Assembly (NCBI GenBank): GCA_025360005.1
Contig: JANYDA010000065.1
Span: 62,001 to 126,000, forward strand
Source of the DNA: Fibrobacteria bacterium
Lineage (GTDB): Bacteria > Fibrobacterota > Fibrobacteria > UBA11236
Length of the DNA stretch: 64,000 nucleotides
Reading direction: 5' to 3'
How positions within the stretch are numbered: position 1 is the stretch's first letter; each line of letters starts with the position of its first letter. A program made the position numbers and the translations under genes. Shown piece after piece: positions 25,892 through 34,766 of this stretch. The notes beneath the pieces are model-generated. The model had not been told where the DNA came from and made no database searches. It saw only the letters and a program-made list of their open reading frames with translations.

Positions 25892-27682
25892 ATGGATGCG
25901 GCGCCGTTAGGGCGGCGAAAGCTATTATTTCCTTCGATGGGTCTCTATGCAAACATTGTGATGGCGGTGAGTCTAATTTCAGCGGCGCCATGGGCGGGGA
26001 CCGCCGATTCCATCTGGGCGCAGGCGGAACCGGTGTGGCCATGGGAGGAGACCGGACGCTTATGGCAGGCTTATTCCGATATGGAAAACGTCCCCGCTAG
26101 AGAGGCCGGTTGGCCCCAAACCATATCCGGCATTTGTTCCGCCTTGGAAAGGACCCAAGCGGCCGGCGAGGGTGCGGCTCATGCGAAGGCGGCGACCTTG
26201 GCAGCGACGCTGCACCTAATCTGCGCTGAAAAAACCCGCTCCCGGCCCGCAGCCCTGACCTTGGATTTGGGAGCTTACCCTAACGGGCGTATTTATCCCT
26301 TAGGCCACCCCTTTGAATCATTCGCTTCCGGATGGGCCTCCGTTCGCGTGGACCCGGAACAGGCAGCCGCATGGGAGCACATGCCTCCGGCTCTTATGGC
26401 TGAACTCAGCTATCCGGTTTCACCACGATCCTACCTTCATGTCCGCCTGGGGTTGCGGCGGGATCTGGCGGCCTGGCACCAGGACCCCATTGGGCTCAAC
26501 CTCCCGCATGCCTCTAAAGAGGTCGATTTGAATGAGCCTTCCCTGGGCTATTTCCATACTGAGAATGAATTCTTCGCCTTCACGCTCGGACGATTCCAGG
26601 TTCATTGGTCCCCATCTCCCGATTTCGGGTTGGCCCTGAGCCGATCCGTTCCCTTCCATAATGCCGCCGAGTTCGCCTTGAAAATGCCGCACGCGCGCTA
26701 TCGGTTTCTGGCATCCAGTCTTAACCCGTGGCTGGAAGGAACGCCAGTTGGAGATACATCCAGCGAATCCTATCCGGTGGGCTCCGAGCAATACCGTCAA
26801 AGGCACTACGCTTCCGAAAACGGGGCCATCAATTTCCATAAACGGGTTTACGCGGAGAACATCAAGACCCTGTTCGCGCATCGGCTGGAAGGCGAATGGG
26901 GGCCCTTGGGACTGGGGATCACGGAAACCGAAATCATCGGGGGGAAGGTACCGGACCTTCGAGATGCCGGCCCGTTCGTGACGTTCCACAACGATTTCAA
27001 GGATGGTTATACCAACGGCGCATTGAGTTTCGACGCTACGGCCAGGCTTCCCGCCGGCTTTTCCATCGGAGGGGAATTGTACCTTGACGACGTCCAGTAC
27101 TCCGCGACCGAAGAGGATGGCAAAACGGCGTCACTTTCGGGTTACATGGGCTTCCTGCGGCATTCGTTCGCCGTCCTCGGATGGGCGTTTTCGCAAAGCC
27201 TCCACTTCATACGTACCGATCCCTTTCTGTACGGGTATTTGCAGCCCCTGAACACCATGACCTCCCGGCATGTATTGACCAGCAATGATCAGCGCAGAGG
27301 GGAGGCATTATTCGTGGACAAGTACGTGGTGGACTACCCGATTGGTTACCTGCGAGGCGGCGATGCATTCGATTTCTGGTACGGTTTGGAGGCCTGGGAC
27401 GGAGCCAAGCTTCGGCTCTCCCTGGCGGCGGCAGTGCTGGCTAAAGGGGAAGTGGCCCTCTCCACGCCTTATGAGGATTATTTCCATTCCTCCCACGACT
27501 CCCCATCGGGAGTGGTGGAGAAGGAGTTCCGTATCTGGCTGGAAGGCGCTTACCGCCTGCAGCGCTCCATTACTATTCATGCAGGTGCTGGCGGGCAAAG
27601 CCTTTGGATCATAGACCATCGCGCGGGAGTTTATGGCGGCCATTTGCAGGGTTCTTTTGGAATGGCCTGGTCCTTCCCCTGA
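25892..27682 (+). CDS. Wzi-like outer-membrane beta-barrel protein
   Basis: About 596 residues if ATG 25892 is used; ATG 25937 gives a better signal peptide (MGLYANIVMAVSLISAAPWAG). The body has alternating beta-strand patterns and the Wzi-like motif LGRFQVHWSPSPDFGLALSRSVPFHN, then PHARYRFLASSLNPWLEG, and ends in GHLQGSFGMAWSFP with the terminal aromatic residue of outer-membrane barrels. Wzi family proteins are surface lectins that hold capsule on the cell. Family assignment is by motif, and divergence is large. Followed by fucose and export genes on the same strand. Only 50 bases separate it from the divergent gmhA start. Confidence 0.68.
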   Translation: MDAAPLGRRKLLFPSMGLYANIVMAVSLISAAPWAGTADSIWAQAEPVWPWEETGRLWQAYSDMENVPAREAGWPQTISGICSALERTQAAGEGAAHAKAATLAATLHLICAEKTRSRPAALTLDLGAYPNGRIYPLGHPFESFASGWASVRVDPEQAAAWEHMPPALMAELSYPVSPRSYLHVRLGLRRDLAAWHQDPIGLNLPHASKEVDLNEPSLGYFHTENEFFAFTLGRFQVHWSPSPDFGLALSRSVPFHNAAEFALKMPHARYRFLASSLNPWLEGTPVGDTSSESYPVGSEQYRQRHYASENGAINFHKRVYAENIKTLFAHRLEGEWGPLGLGITETEIIGGKVPDLRDAGPFVTFHNDFKDGYTNGALSFDATARLPAGFSIGGELYLDDVQYSATEEDGKTASLSGYMGFLRHSFAVLGWAFSQSLHFIRTDPFLYGYLQPLNTMTSRHVLTSNDQRRGEALFVDKYVVDYPIGYLRGGDAFDFWYGLEAWDGAKLRLSLAAAVLAKGEVALSTPYEDYFHSSHDSPSGVVEKEFRIWLEGAYRLQRSITIHAGAGGQSLWIIDHRAGVYGGHLQGSFGMAWSFP

Positions 27683-27686
27683 CGAA

Positions 27687-27715
27687 TCGACAGGGACGGG
27701 GCATTTTTTTATAAT
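27687..27715 (+). promoter_or_regulatory. strong sigma70-type promoter before the GDP-fucose synthase gene
   Basis: TCGACA (27687-27692), 17-bp spacer, perfect TATAAT (27710-27715), 29 bases before the ATG at 27745. Likely drives the polysaccharide export and nonulosonate genes that follow, at least as far as the hairpin at 28682. Confidence 0.65.
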
Positions 27716-27744
27716 GATGTCCGCCGCATCGCAGCGAGGATGAA

Positions 27745-28680
27745 ATGGAAAAGAACGCCAAAATTTACATCGCTGGCATATATGGGATGGTCGGAGCTGG
27801 TATCGCGCGCACTTTGCGCGCGCAAGGGTATCATAACCTGATCGGGCATGCTTCCAAAGAGCTGGATCTCACCGATCAAAAGGCCGTGTTCGATTTCTTC
27901 AAGGCCGAAAAGCCGGACTACGTGTTCCTGGCGGCCGCCAAGGTGGGCGGCATTTACGCCAACAACACCTATCCCGCCGACTTCATCTACAGCAACATCT
28001 GCATCCAGACCAATATCATCCATTCGGCCTATATTTTCCGGGCCAAGAAACTATTGTTCTTGGGAAGCTCTTGCATTTATCCCAAGCTGGCCGAACAGCC
28101 GATGAAGGAGTCCTGTCTCTTGACCGGAGAGCTGGAACCCACTAATGAGCCTTACGCGCTTGCCAAGATCGCCGGTATCAAAATGTGCCAAGCCTATAAC
28201 CGCCAGTATCATACGAGTTTTATCTCCTGCATGCCCACCAATCTCTATGGGCCCAATGACAATTACGACCTGATGAATGCTCACGTTTTGCCCGCCTTGA
28301 TCCGCAAGGTCCATGAAGCGAAAACCAACAAACAGCCTTCCTTTGTGGTATGGGGAACCGGCTCCCCCAAGCGCGAGTTCCTTTACGTGGACGACCTCGC
28401 CGAAGCCTGCGTGTTCCTCATGAACGAATATCTGCACGATGAAACCATCAACGTGGGCAGCGGGCAGGAAGTGACCATCCGCGAACTCGCCGAATCGGTG
28501 CGGGACGTTGTCGGTTTCAAGGGCGAACTGGTTTTCGATACCTCCAAGCCGGACGGGACTCCGCGTAAATTATTGGACGTATCGCGGCTGAAGGCTATGG
28601 GCTGGAGCTCGAAGATCACCCTGCGAAAAGGCGTTGATCTCGCTTACCAGGATTTCCTCTCCGGCAAAATAAGGATGTAA
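27745..28680 (+). CDS. fcl: GDP-L-fucose synthase-like epimerase/reductase
   Basis: 311-residue extended SDR matching Fcl/Wca[18 protein letters not shown] at residues 8-24, [39 protein letters not shown], the catalytic [12 protein letters not shown] and [26 protein letters not shown]. The enzyme converts GDP-4-keto-6-deoxymannose to GDP-L-fucose. No GDP-mannose 4,6-dehydratase is obvious in the window. With gmhA nearby it could instead act on a GDP-6-deoxyheptose intermediate, as related enzymes do in Campylobacter capsule loci. Preceded by a good promoter. Confidence 0.9.
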   Translation: MEKNAKIYIAGIYGMVGAGIARTLRAQGYHNLIGHASKELDLTDQKAVFDFFKAEKPDYVFLAAAKVGGIYANNTYPADFIYSNICIQTNIIHSAYIFRAKKLLFLGSSCIYPKLAEQPMKESCLLTGELEPTNEPYALAKIAGIKMCQAYNRQYHTSFISCMPTNLYGPNDNYDLMNAHVLPALIRKVHEAKTNKQPSFVVWGTGSPKREFLYVDDLAEACVFLMNEYLHDETINVGSGQEVTIRELAESVRDVVGFKGELVFDTSKPDGTPRKLLDVSRLKAMGWSSKITLRKGVDLAYQDFLSGKIRM

Positions 28681-28681
28681 T

Positions 28682-28700
28682 AAAAGTCCCCGACTTTTTT
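28682..28700. terminator. weak intrinsic terminator-like hairpin
   Basis: AAAAGTC (28682-28688), CCC loop, GACTTTT (28692-28698) with two more T. It lies immediately after the fcl stop. A TATAAT at 28702-28707 follows, so a new transcript may start for the export gene. Confidence 0.4.
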
Positions 28701-28714
28701 ATATAATTTAAGCC

Positions 28715-31015
28715 ATGCCAATAACTTACAGAATACTTCCAGCCCTTCTGGTCATCCTTTTCATGCCTATGCATTCGCATTCCCTGACCCTGGAGGATAA
28801 AGTGTCCCAGGCCCGCCGGGTGCAAGCGGAATCGCAATCAGGCGTGGATGCGGCCACCATGGATTCCCTAGTCAATGAACACAGGAAGGAAACGAAAACA
28901 ACGGGACGCAAAAGCAAATCCAGCCCGGGGGAGGAATTGATCCTCGATTCCCTATTGACCGGACCAAAGCGGCCCGATCCCGCCTGGAACGCCGAAGCGC
29001 AAGCGGAAACCACTTGGGTCGATTCCGCAGGCCGGGTCCACACCATGGTAAAAAACCGCCCGCCCCAACCGAAGCGGTATGAGCAGAGGATTTTCCGGAA
29101 TGTGGATAGGAGCGTGTTCGCGAGCGCCAGCGGCGCCGCGGGGCGGGACTATGTGCTGGGGCAGGGCGACGAAATCACCGTATCCATTTGGGGCGATAAG
29201 GAAAAGGAATACAACCTGGTCCTGAACCGGGAAGGCAAGGTTTTCCTGGAAGGGATAGGCCAAGTCCTGTTGGCGGGCCAAAACCTGGATCAAGCGAAAG
29301 CCTCCCTGAACCAGCGCTTGGCCAAGGTATACTCCGGTATCAGCCGAGGCTCGACCCACCTTGATGTCTCCTTAGGCAAGACTGGTCCCATCCGCGTCTT
29401 TCTGCTGGGGGAAGTGAAGGAACCCGGCGGCTATGTGTTCACGGGTCACTCCAGCGTGCTTTCCGCCATGTATTTCGCCAAGGGGCCCACGGATATCGGA
29501 ACCGTTCGCAACCTGGTCCTGACGCGTTCAGGCACGAAATACCCGCTCGATTTATATCAATACCTCCTGAAGGGCGAGTCCCTGAGCCCTCACTCTTTGC
29601 AAGACGGGGATATCATTTTCGCGGGCAGGGCGGATGCCTTGGTCGAAATCCGCGGCGATGTTGGCCGTTCGGCCGTTTACGAGCTGAAAAAAGGAGAAGG
29701 GGTCAAGGAGATTCTGGAATTCGCGGGAGGCATCAACGCCACTGCAGCCACCCATAAGATGACGCTCCAGCGGATCTTCCCGGACGGCAAATTCGATTAT
29801 ATCGACCTGGCCTCCCCCCGCGATTACCTCTCCGGCGCAGCCAAAATGGCGCTCCAAGACGGCGACAGGATCATGGTGGAAAAATCCTCCGAGACCGCAG
29901 CCAACTTTCTCACCATCTCCGGGCCGGTCAAATATCCGGGAGCCTATGAAGCCACCGGCGTCACTTCGGTTTCCCAGTTGGTGGCCAAGGCCGGCGGGTT
30001 GCGGGAGGATGCCTTCCTGAGCCGCGTGCATGTGGTTCGCTTCAACCCGGAAGGTTCCAGCAGCCTGTTCGCCTATTCGCTGGACAATACCCTCAGCGAC
30101 TCCATCGCCTTGATTCCCCGCGACTATGTCATCTTGTACAGCCTCAAGGACATGTACATCCCCGACAGCGTTGAAATCGCCGGCGCGGTTTTCAATCCAG
30201 GCAAATATGAATTCAGGACCGGGATGACGCTCAAGGATCTGGTGATGCAGGCGGGAGGTTTGCTCCCCCACCATGAGAATGGCAAGGCCGTCGTTTTCCG
30301 CGGCACGCCCCGCGAACACACCGTGGAGCAAATTTCCCTGGACGTGGAGGAAAATCCCGCCGTCCCCGGAATCGGATTCCGGCTCAACCCGAACGACTTT
30401 GTGCAAATCCCCATCGATCCCAAGTGGTACAAAAAGGAGATCGTCTCGCTGGAAGGCCTCTTCATCCATCCTGGGAAATACTCTCTTCTTTATCCGGGCG
30501 AGAAAATGTCCTCAGTAATGAGCCGGGCCGGCGGATTCAAGCAGAACGCCTACGTGGAAGGAGGTCGGTTTTTCCGGGTCAAGGACAGCGTTGGAAGGGT
30601 AGGCGTGGATCTCGCGAAAGCGATTGACAGACCGAAATCCAAAGCCAATATACCCATGGTGGGCGGCGACAGCATTTACATCCCCGACAGATTGAATACC
30701 GTAAAGGTCATCGGTGAAGTGGGCTTTGAAACCAGCCTGCTTTTCCAGGACGGCGCCAGCGTCCAATATTATATCGAACGGGCAGGTGGCTTCACGCGCC
30801 GCAGCGAGAAAAACCGGGTAGTGGTGCAATATGCCAATGGCGAAACCAGCCGGGACGGGTACTTTAATAGAAAACCGGACGCAGGTAGCATCATTTACAT
30901 CCCTCAGGGACCCGAGCCCAAGCCCGTTGATTGGATAAGCGGCATCAATGCCCTATTGGGGACGCTGGGTGTCGCGGCAGCAGTTATTCTTTCCATCCAA
31001 GCCGTTAGCAAATAA
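28715..31015 (+). CDS. Wza-like polysaccharide export protein with many SLBB repeats, 766 aa
   Basis: Periplasmic/outer-membrane channel protein of the OPX family. Signal peptide in the first 23 residues (ITYRILPALLVILFMPMHSHS). The Poly_export domain begins near residue 145 (YVLGQGDEITVSIWGDKEKEYNLVLNREG). It is followed by about six SLBB-like units near residues 222, 305, 398, 482, 575 and 662 (examples GEVKEPGGYVFTG, GPVKYPGAYEATG, GAVFNPGKYEFRTG). A hydrophobic C-terminal segment (745-763, ALLGTLGVAAAVILSIQ) may form an anchor or pore helix. E. coli Wza is about half this length with three SLBB-type domains, so this is an extended form. It would export the glycan made by the flanking genes. 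Confidence 0.9.
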   Translation: MPITYRILPALLVILFMPMHSHSLTLEDKVSQARRVQAESQSGVDAATMDSLVNEHRKETKTTGRKSKSSPGEELILDSLLTGPKRPDPAWNAEAQAETTWVDSAGRVHTMVKNRPPQPKRYEQRIFRNVDRSVFASASGAAGRDYVLGQGDEITVSIWGDKEKEYNLVLNREGKVFLEGIGQVLLAGQNLDQAKASLNQRLAKVYSGISRGSTHLDVSLGKTGPIRVFLLGEVKEPGGYVFTGHSSVLSAMYFAKGPTDIGTVRNLVLTRSGTKYPLDLYQYLLKGESLSPHSLQDGDIIFAGRADALVEIRGDVGRSAVYELKKGEGVKEILEFAGGINATAATHKMTLQRIFPDGKFDYIDLASPRDYLSGAAKMALQDGDRIMVEKSSETAANFLTISGPVKYPGAYEATGVTSVSQLVAKAGGLREDAFLSRVHVVRFNPEGSSSLFAYSLDNTLSDSIALIPRDYVILYSLKDMYIPDSVEIAGAVFNPGKYEFRTGMTLKDLVMQAGGLLPHHENGKAVVFRGTPREHTVEQISLDVEENPAVPGIGFRLNPNDFVQIPIDPKWYKKEIVSLEGLFIHPGKYSLLYPGEKMSSVMSRAGGFKQNAYVEGGRFFRVKDSVGRVGVDLAKAIDRPKSKANIPMVGGDSIYIPDRLNTVKVIGEVGFETSLLFQDGASVQYYIERAGGFTRRSEKNRVVVQYANGETSRDGYFNRKPDAGSIIYIPQGPEPKPVDWISGINALLGTLGVAAAVILSIQAVSK

Positions 31016-31039
31016 TCGCGAGCGCCTGCGACTTCTTAC

Positions 31040-31723
31040 ATGACTGGTGAGCGCGCGCAAAAAAGGGCGCTTTATAAGGGCGCGATCTTCGATCTGGACG
31101 GACTGCTGATCGACAGCGAGCCCATTTGGCGCTGGGCGCAAGTCCAGACTCTCAAAGAAGCCGGCGGCGTGCTAACAAATAGCATGCAGTTGGAAACGAC
31201 CGGACTGGGGCTTGATGCAGCGCTTAAACTCTGGAAGATCTGGTTTCCCGGGGCGGCCCTTGAAAAGGCGGGCATACAAAAAAAGTTGGAAGACTTGGCT
31301 TTAGGTAGGATCCTGCAGGATGGGAAAGCACAACCCGGCGCCGAGCAAACCCTGGAAATTTGCCGTGACGCTGGATGTCTCTTGGCGGTGGCCTCATCCT
31401 CATCTCCGCGCTTCATCCACGCCGTATTGAATCGGTTAGGTGTTGAGCCATTATTCCGCGCCTTGGTTTCATCGCAAGAAGTGGAGCAGGGAAAGCCCCA
31501 CCCGGCGGTTTATCTGGCCGCAGCTCATCAGTTAGGACTTTCGCCCGCGGAGTGCCTTGCTTTTGAAGACTCTTTGCACGGCCTGAGATCCGCGAAAGCC
31601 GCTGGAATGGCGTGCATCGCCGTACCGGCGGAGCACGATCGGTTACATCCTGGGTTCGCCATTTCGGACACTCTACTTACGTCCTTGGAAGATTTCCTCC
31701 CGCGTATGCTTGCCACGCGGTAA
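31040..31723 (+). CDS. HAD-superfamily hydrolase, hexitol-phosphatase (HxpB)-like, 227 aa
   Basis: Haloacid dehalogenase phosphatase. Motif I AIFDLDGLLIDSEPIW (residues 16-31) with the nucleophile Asp, motif II VASSSSPRF, motif III Lys in EVEQGKPHPAVYL, motif IV FEDSLHGLRSAKAAGM. Closest by pattern to YniC/HxpB and related sugar-phosphate phosphatases. Located between the export gene and the CMP-sugar synthetase. It could dephosphorylate the 9-phosphate of a nonulosonate, but NeuB-type synthases using unphosphorylated ManNAc-like sugars do not need that step. Substrate unknown. Confidence 0.85.
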   Translation: MTGERAQKRALYKGAIFDLDGLLIDSEPIWRWAQVQTLKEAGGVLTNSMQLETTGLGLDAALKLWKIWFPGAALEKAGIQKKLEDLALGRILQDGKAQPGAEQTLEICRDAGCLLAVASSSSPRFIHAVLNRLGVEPLFRALVSSQEVEQGKPHPAVYLAAAHQLGLSPAECLAFEDSLHGLRSAKAAGMACIAVPAEHDRLHPGFAISDTLLTSLEDFLPRMLATR

Positions 31724-31834
31724 GCCCTACCCGTTCACGAAACCACGAAATTTGGGTATATTTTCGCTATGGCGGCAACAGTGTCGAAACTCCCATTAGG
31801 ACAAGCCGGAACCCGTTCGAAGGCGCTGTGACGC

Positions 31835-32524
31835 ATGGCATTTAGGCAACGACAAGTCCTGGCTCTTGTACCAGCCAGGGGCGGCTCCAAAGGGGTAAAG
31901 CGTAAAAACCTGCGCACTGTCAAAGGAAAGCCATTGGTCGGACATACGCTGGAAGCAGCCCTGCTATCCGAACGCGTGGACAAAGTCTATTTGTCTTCCG
32001 ATGATGACGAAATCCTGGGCTTAGGACGTTCCATGGGAGTCGAAGCGTTCAAACGCCCGGAGGCAGTTGCAAGCGATTCAGCCACCGCAACGGAAGTCGT
32101 TTTCAATTTCATCGGCAGGCTTTCTCCCACCGACATAGCTGGCAATCCTTTCATTGTCTATCTTCAACCGACCTCGCCTATGAGGAACGCGGGGCATATC
32201 GATGCCGCCTTCTCTGAAATGGAATCCCGGAATGGATCCCAGGCGATGAGTGTCGTGGAGCTTAAAAAGACGCCCTATAAGTCGTTCATCCTTTCCCAGG
32301 ATGGCCTTTTGCAATCTCTTTTCGAGCAAAAGCTCTCGAATTCAAACCGTCAGACCCTGCCCGCGGCCTATTATCCGAATGGCGCGATTTATATCTTTCC
32401 GGTTTCCGAATTCCTCAAAAAAGGCGGCTTTCCTTCCAACGGGAGCGTACCTTTTATTATGTCCGAAAAAGAAAGTATTGATATCGATACCGAAGATGAT
32501 ATCGCAATGATGGAAAAATTATGA
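31835..32524 (+). CDS. CMP-nonulosonate synthetase (NeuA/LegF family), 229 aa
   Basis: Activates a nonulosonic acid (sialic, legionaminic or pseudaminic type) as its CMP-sugar. Signature LALVPARGGSKGVKRKNL (residues 9-26) is the CTP site; YLSSDDDEIL, YLQPTSPMRN and YYPNGAIYIF follow, with IDIDTEDDI at the end. A possible promoter (TTCACG 31733, TATATT 31757, 18-bp spacing) lies upstream. The ATG has no clear ribosome site. The stop overlaps the next gene as ATGA. Family members cannot be told apart by substrate from sequence alone. Confidence 0.9.
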   Translation: MAFRQRQVLALVPARGGSKGVKRKNLRTVKGKPLVGHTLEAALLSERVDKVYLSSDDDEILGLGRSMGVEAFKRPEAVASDSATATEVVFNFIGRLSPTDIAGNPFIVYLQPTSPMRNAGHIDAAFSEMESRNGSQAMSVVELKKTPYKSFILSQDGLLQSLFEQKLSNSNRQTLPAAYYPNGAIYIFPVSEFLKKGGFPSNGSVPFIMSEKESIDIDTEDDIAMMEKL

Positions 32525-33567
32525 CGCCAGAACTGATCATTAAGGGTCGCCGGATTGGCGCTGACCATCCGCCCGTCGTGATTGCCGAAATCGGCATCAA
32601 CCATGAAGGCAGCCTTAAAACCGCAATAGCGATGGCGGATGCGGCCATTGATGCGGGCGCCGAAATCGTAAAACATCAAACGCATATCGTCGAAGACGAA
32701 ATGTCGGACGAGGCCAAATCCGTCATTCCCGGCAATGCCGACGTCTCCATTTATGAAATCATGGATCGATGCGCACTTTCCGAGGCGGACGAGAAAAGCC
32801 TTATGGATCATGTCCATCGCAGAGGCGCGATTTTCATCAGTACCCCGTTCTCGCGCGCCGCGGCGGAAAGACTCGTCAAATTCGATATTCCCGCTTTCAA
32901 GATCGGTTCAGGGGAATGCAACAACTACCCTTTGATCAAACATATCGCACGCGCCGGCAAACCCATCATCATCAGCACCGGCATGAATACCATCGATTCC
33001 ATACGGCCCTCGGTTGAAATCCTCCGCCAAGCCGGCATTCCCTACGCTCTGCTACACTGCACCAACGTATACCCCACGCCCCCGGAACTGGTTCGATTGG
33101 GGGCCATGACCAAGCTGCAAGAGGCTTTCCCCGATGCGGTTGTCGGACTTTCCGACCATACCACATCCAACTACACTTGCCTCGGCGCCGTTTCGCTAGG
33201 TGCCGCCATCCTGGAGAGACATTTCACCGATCGCATGGATCGCCCTGGGCCGGATATCATCTGCTCCATGGATCCTGCGGCCCTCTCCAACCTCATCGAA
33301 GGGTCGAAAATCATTTGGTCCGCCCGAGGCGGAGAAAAAACCGCCGTCGCCGCGGAAGCGCCTACCATAGCTTTCGCGTTCGCTTCCGTGGTGGCCATCA
33401 GGGACGTTGCGCCAGGACAAACCCTTTCAGAGGAAAATATCTGGGTTAAGCGACCGGGAGGAGGCGACTTCAACGCCCTCGACTATGAGTCTTTGCTCGG
33501 CAAGGTAGCCCGTAACAAGATTGCGCGGGGCTTCCAGATCAGGAAATCCGATCTCAACCTTGGTTAG
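32521..33567 (+). CDS. N-acetylneuraminate/legionaminate synthase family (NeuB/LegI)
   Basis: 348 residues: a TIM barrel condensing phosphoenolpyruvate with a 6-carbon aminosugar to give a nine-carbon nonulosonic acid, plus a C-terminal SAF (antifreeze-like) domain (about 290-345, VVAIRDVAPGQTLSEENIWVKRPGGG). Key stretches: IAEIGINHEGSLKTA, FKIGSGECNNYPLIKHIA, IISTGMN, LLHCTNVYPTP, GLSDHT and ERHFTDRMDRPGPDIICSMD. The SGECNNYP and DRPGPDIICSMD stretches recall LegI-type synthases more than plain sialate synthases; this is from memory of the family. Overlaps neuA-like by ATGA. Confidence 0.9.
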   Translation: MTPELIIKGRRIGADHPPVVIAEIGINHEGSLKTAIAMADAAIDAGAEIVKHQTHIVEDEMSDEAKSVIPGNADVSIYEIMDRCALSEADEKSLMDHVHRRGAIFISTPFSRAAAERLVKFDIPAFKIGSGECNNYPLIKHIARAGKPIIISTGMNTIDSIRPSVEILRQAGIPYALLHCTNVYPTPPELVRLGAMTKLQEAFPDAVVGLSDHTTSNYTCLGAVSLGAAILERHFTDRMDRPGPDIICSMDPAALSNLIEGSKIIWSARGGEKTAVAAEAPTIAFAFASVVAIRDVAPGQTLSEENIWVKRPGGGDFNALDYESLLGKVARNKIARGFQIRKSDLNLG

Positions 33568-33569
33568 GA

Positions 33570-34733
33570 ATGGAACGCATCAAACAATATAAAGTGATGT
33601 TCCTGACGGGGACGCGCGCCGATTTCGGCAAGATGAAGACGCTTATGCTCAAGCTACAGGCGGACGATCATTTCCAGGTGCACATTTTCGTGACGGGGAT
33701 GCACATGCTCTCCAAATTCGGTTCCACCTGGGACGAAGTGCGCAAAGCGGGCCTGCCCAATATATACCGCTTCATCAATCAGAATGAAAACGATTCCATG
33801 GATCAGGTTCTTGCGAAAACCGTCGCCGGCCTCTCCGATTATGTCAAGGAAATGGCCCCGGACATGATAGTCGTGCATGGAGATCGGGTGGAGGCACTTT
33901 CGGGTGCGATCGTGGGTTCGCTTAATAATATCCGGGTCTCTCATATCGAGGGCGGGGAGGTTTCCGGAACCATCGACGAGCTGATCCGGCACGCGGTCTC
34001 GAAAATGTCGCATATCCACTTCGTTTCTAACAAAGTCGCGATGACGCGCTTGATCCAACTCGGCGAAGCGGAGGAATCCATCCATATCATCGGTTCACCC
34101 GACGTCGATGTGATGAATTCAAAGAACCTTCCCGATATGCCCGAGGTGAAGCGGTATTACAATATCCGTTTTTCGGAATACGCGATTCTGCTGTTCCACC
34201 CAGTCACTACCGAAATCAAGGACATCCGCAGGCAAGTGACCGAATTGGTGGATGTCGTTCTCGCTTCCAACCAGAATTTCGTGGTCCTCTACCCTAACAA
34301 TGACCACGGAACTGAAATCATCCTGGAAGCGTACGAACGCCTCCGCGGCGCTCCCCGTATCGCCATGTATCCTTCTATGCGGTTCGAATACTTTCTGACC
34401 TTGATGAAGAACTCCTTGTATATCATGGGAAATTCGAGTTCCGGCATCCGGGAAGCGCCCCATTTCGGCGTACCGACCATTAATCTAGGCTCTAGGCAGA
34501 ACAACCGCGTGTCCACCGAATCGGTGCTAAACGCGCCCATAACCTCCGAAGGCATTCAAAATGCCATGCGGGAAGTAGGGCGCATTCCCAGGGTCGCAAA
34601 GGAGCTGTTCGGCAACGGAAACAGCGCTGCCGCTTTCCACCAAGCCCTGTTGAATCCCTCCATCTGGAGCACAGAAACTCAGAAATATTTCATCGACCGT
34701 TCCCATTTCAAGCTGAACGGCAAGGAAAATTGA
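33570..34733 (+). CDS. hydrolysing UDP/GDP-sugar 2-epimerase (NeuC/LegG family)
   Basis: 387 residues of the GT-B-like UDP-GlcNAc 2-epimerase fold. FLTGTRADFGKMKTL near residues 11-25, VHGDRVEALSGAIVGSL, HIEGGEVSGTIDELIRHAVSKMS, HFVSNKVAMTRL, GSPDVD and MGNSSSGIREAPHFGVPTINLG. The hydrolysing members release ManNAc (NeuC) or 2,4-diacetamido-trideoxymannose (LegG) for the synthase. Two bases after the NeuB-like stop. Supplies the substrate of the preceding synthase. Confidence 0.9.
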   Translation: MERIKQYKVMFLTGTRADFGKMKTLMLKLQADDHFQVHIFVTGMHMLSKFGSTWDEVRKAGLPNIYRFINQNENDSMDQVLAKTVAGLSDYVKEMAPDMIVVHGDRVEALSGAIVGSLNNIRVSHIEGGEVSGTIDELIRHAVSKMSHIHFVSNKVAMTRLIQLGEAEESIHIIGSPDVDVMNSKNLPDMPEVKRYYNIRFSEYAILLFHPVTTEIKDIRRQVTELVDVVLASNQNFVVLYPNNDHGTEIILEAYERLRGAPRIAMYPSMRFEYFLTLMKNSLYIMGNSSSGIREAPHFGVPTINLGSRQNNRVSTESVLNAPITSEGIQNAMREVGRIPRVAKELFGNGNSAAAFHQALLNPSIWSTETQKYFIDRSHFKLNGKEN

Positions 34734-34766
34734 AATGGCGAACATTGATACAATCGAGGCATCCCG

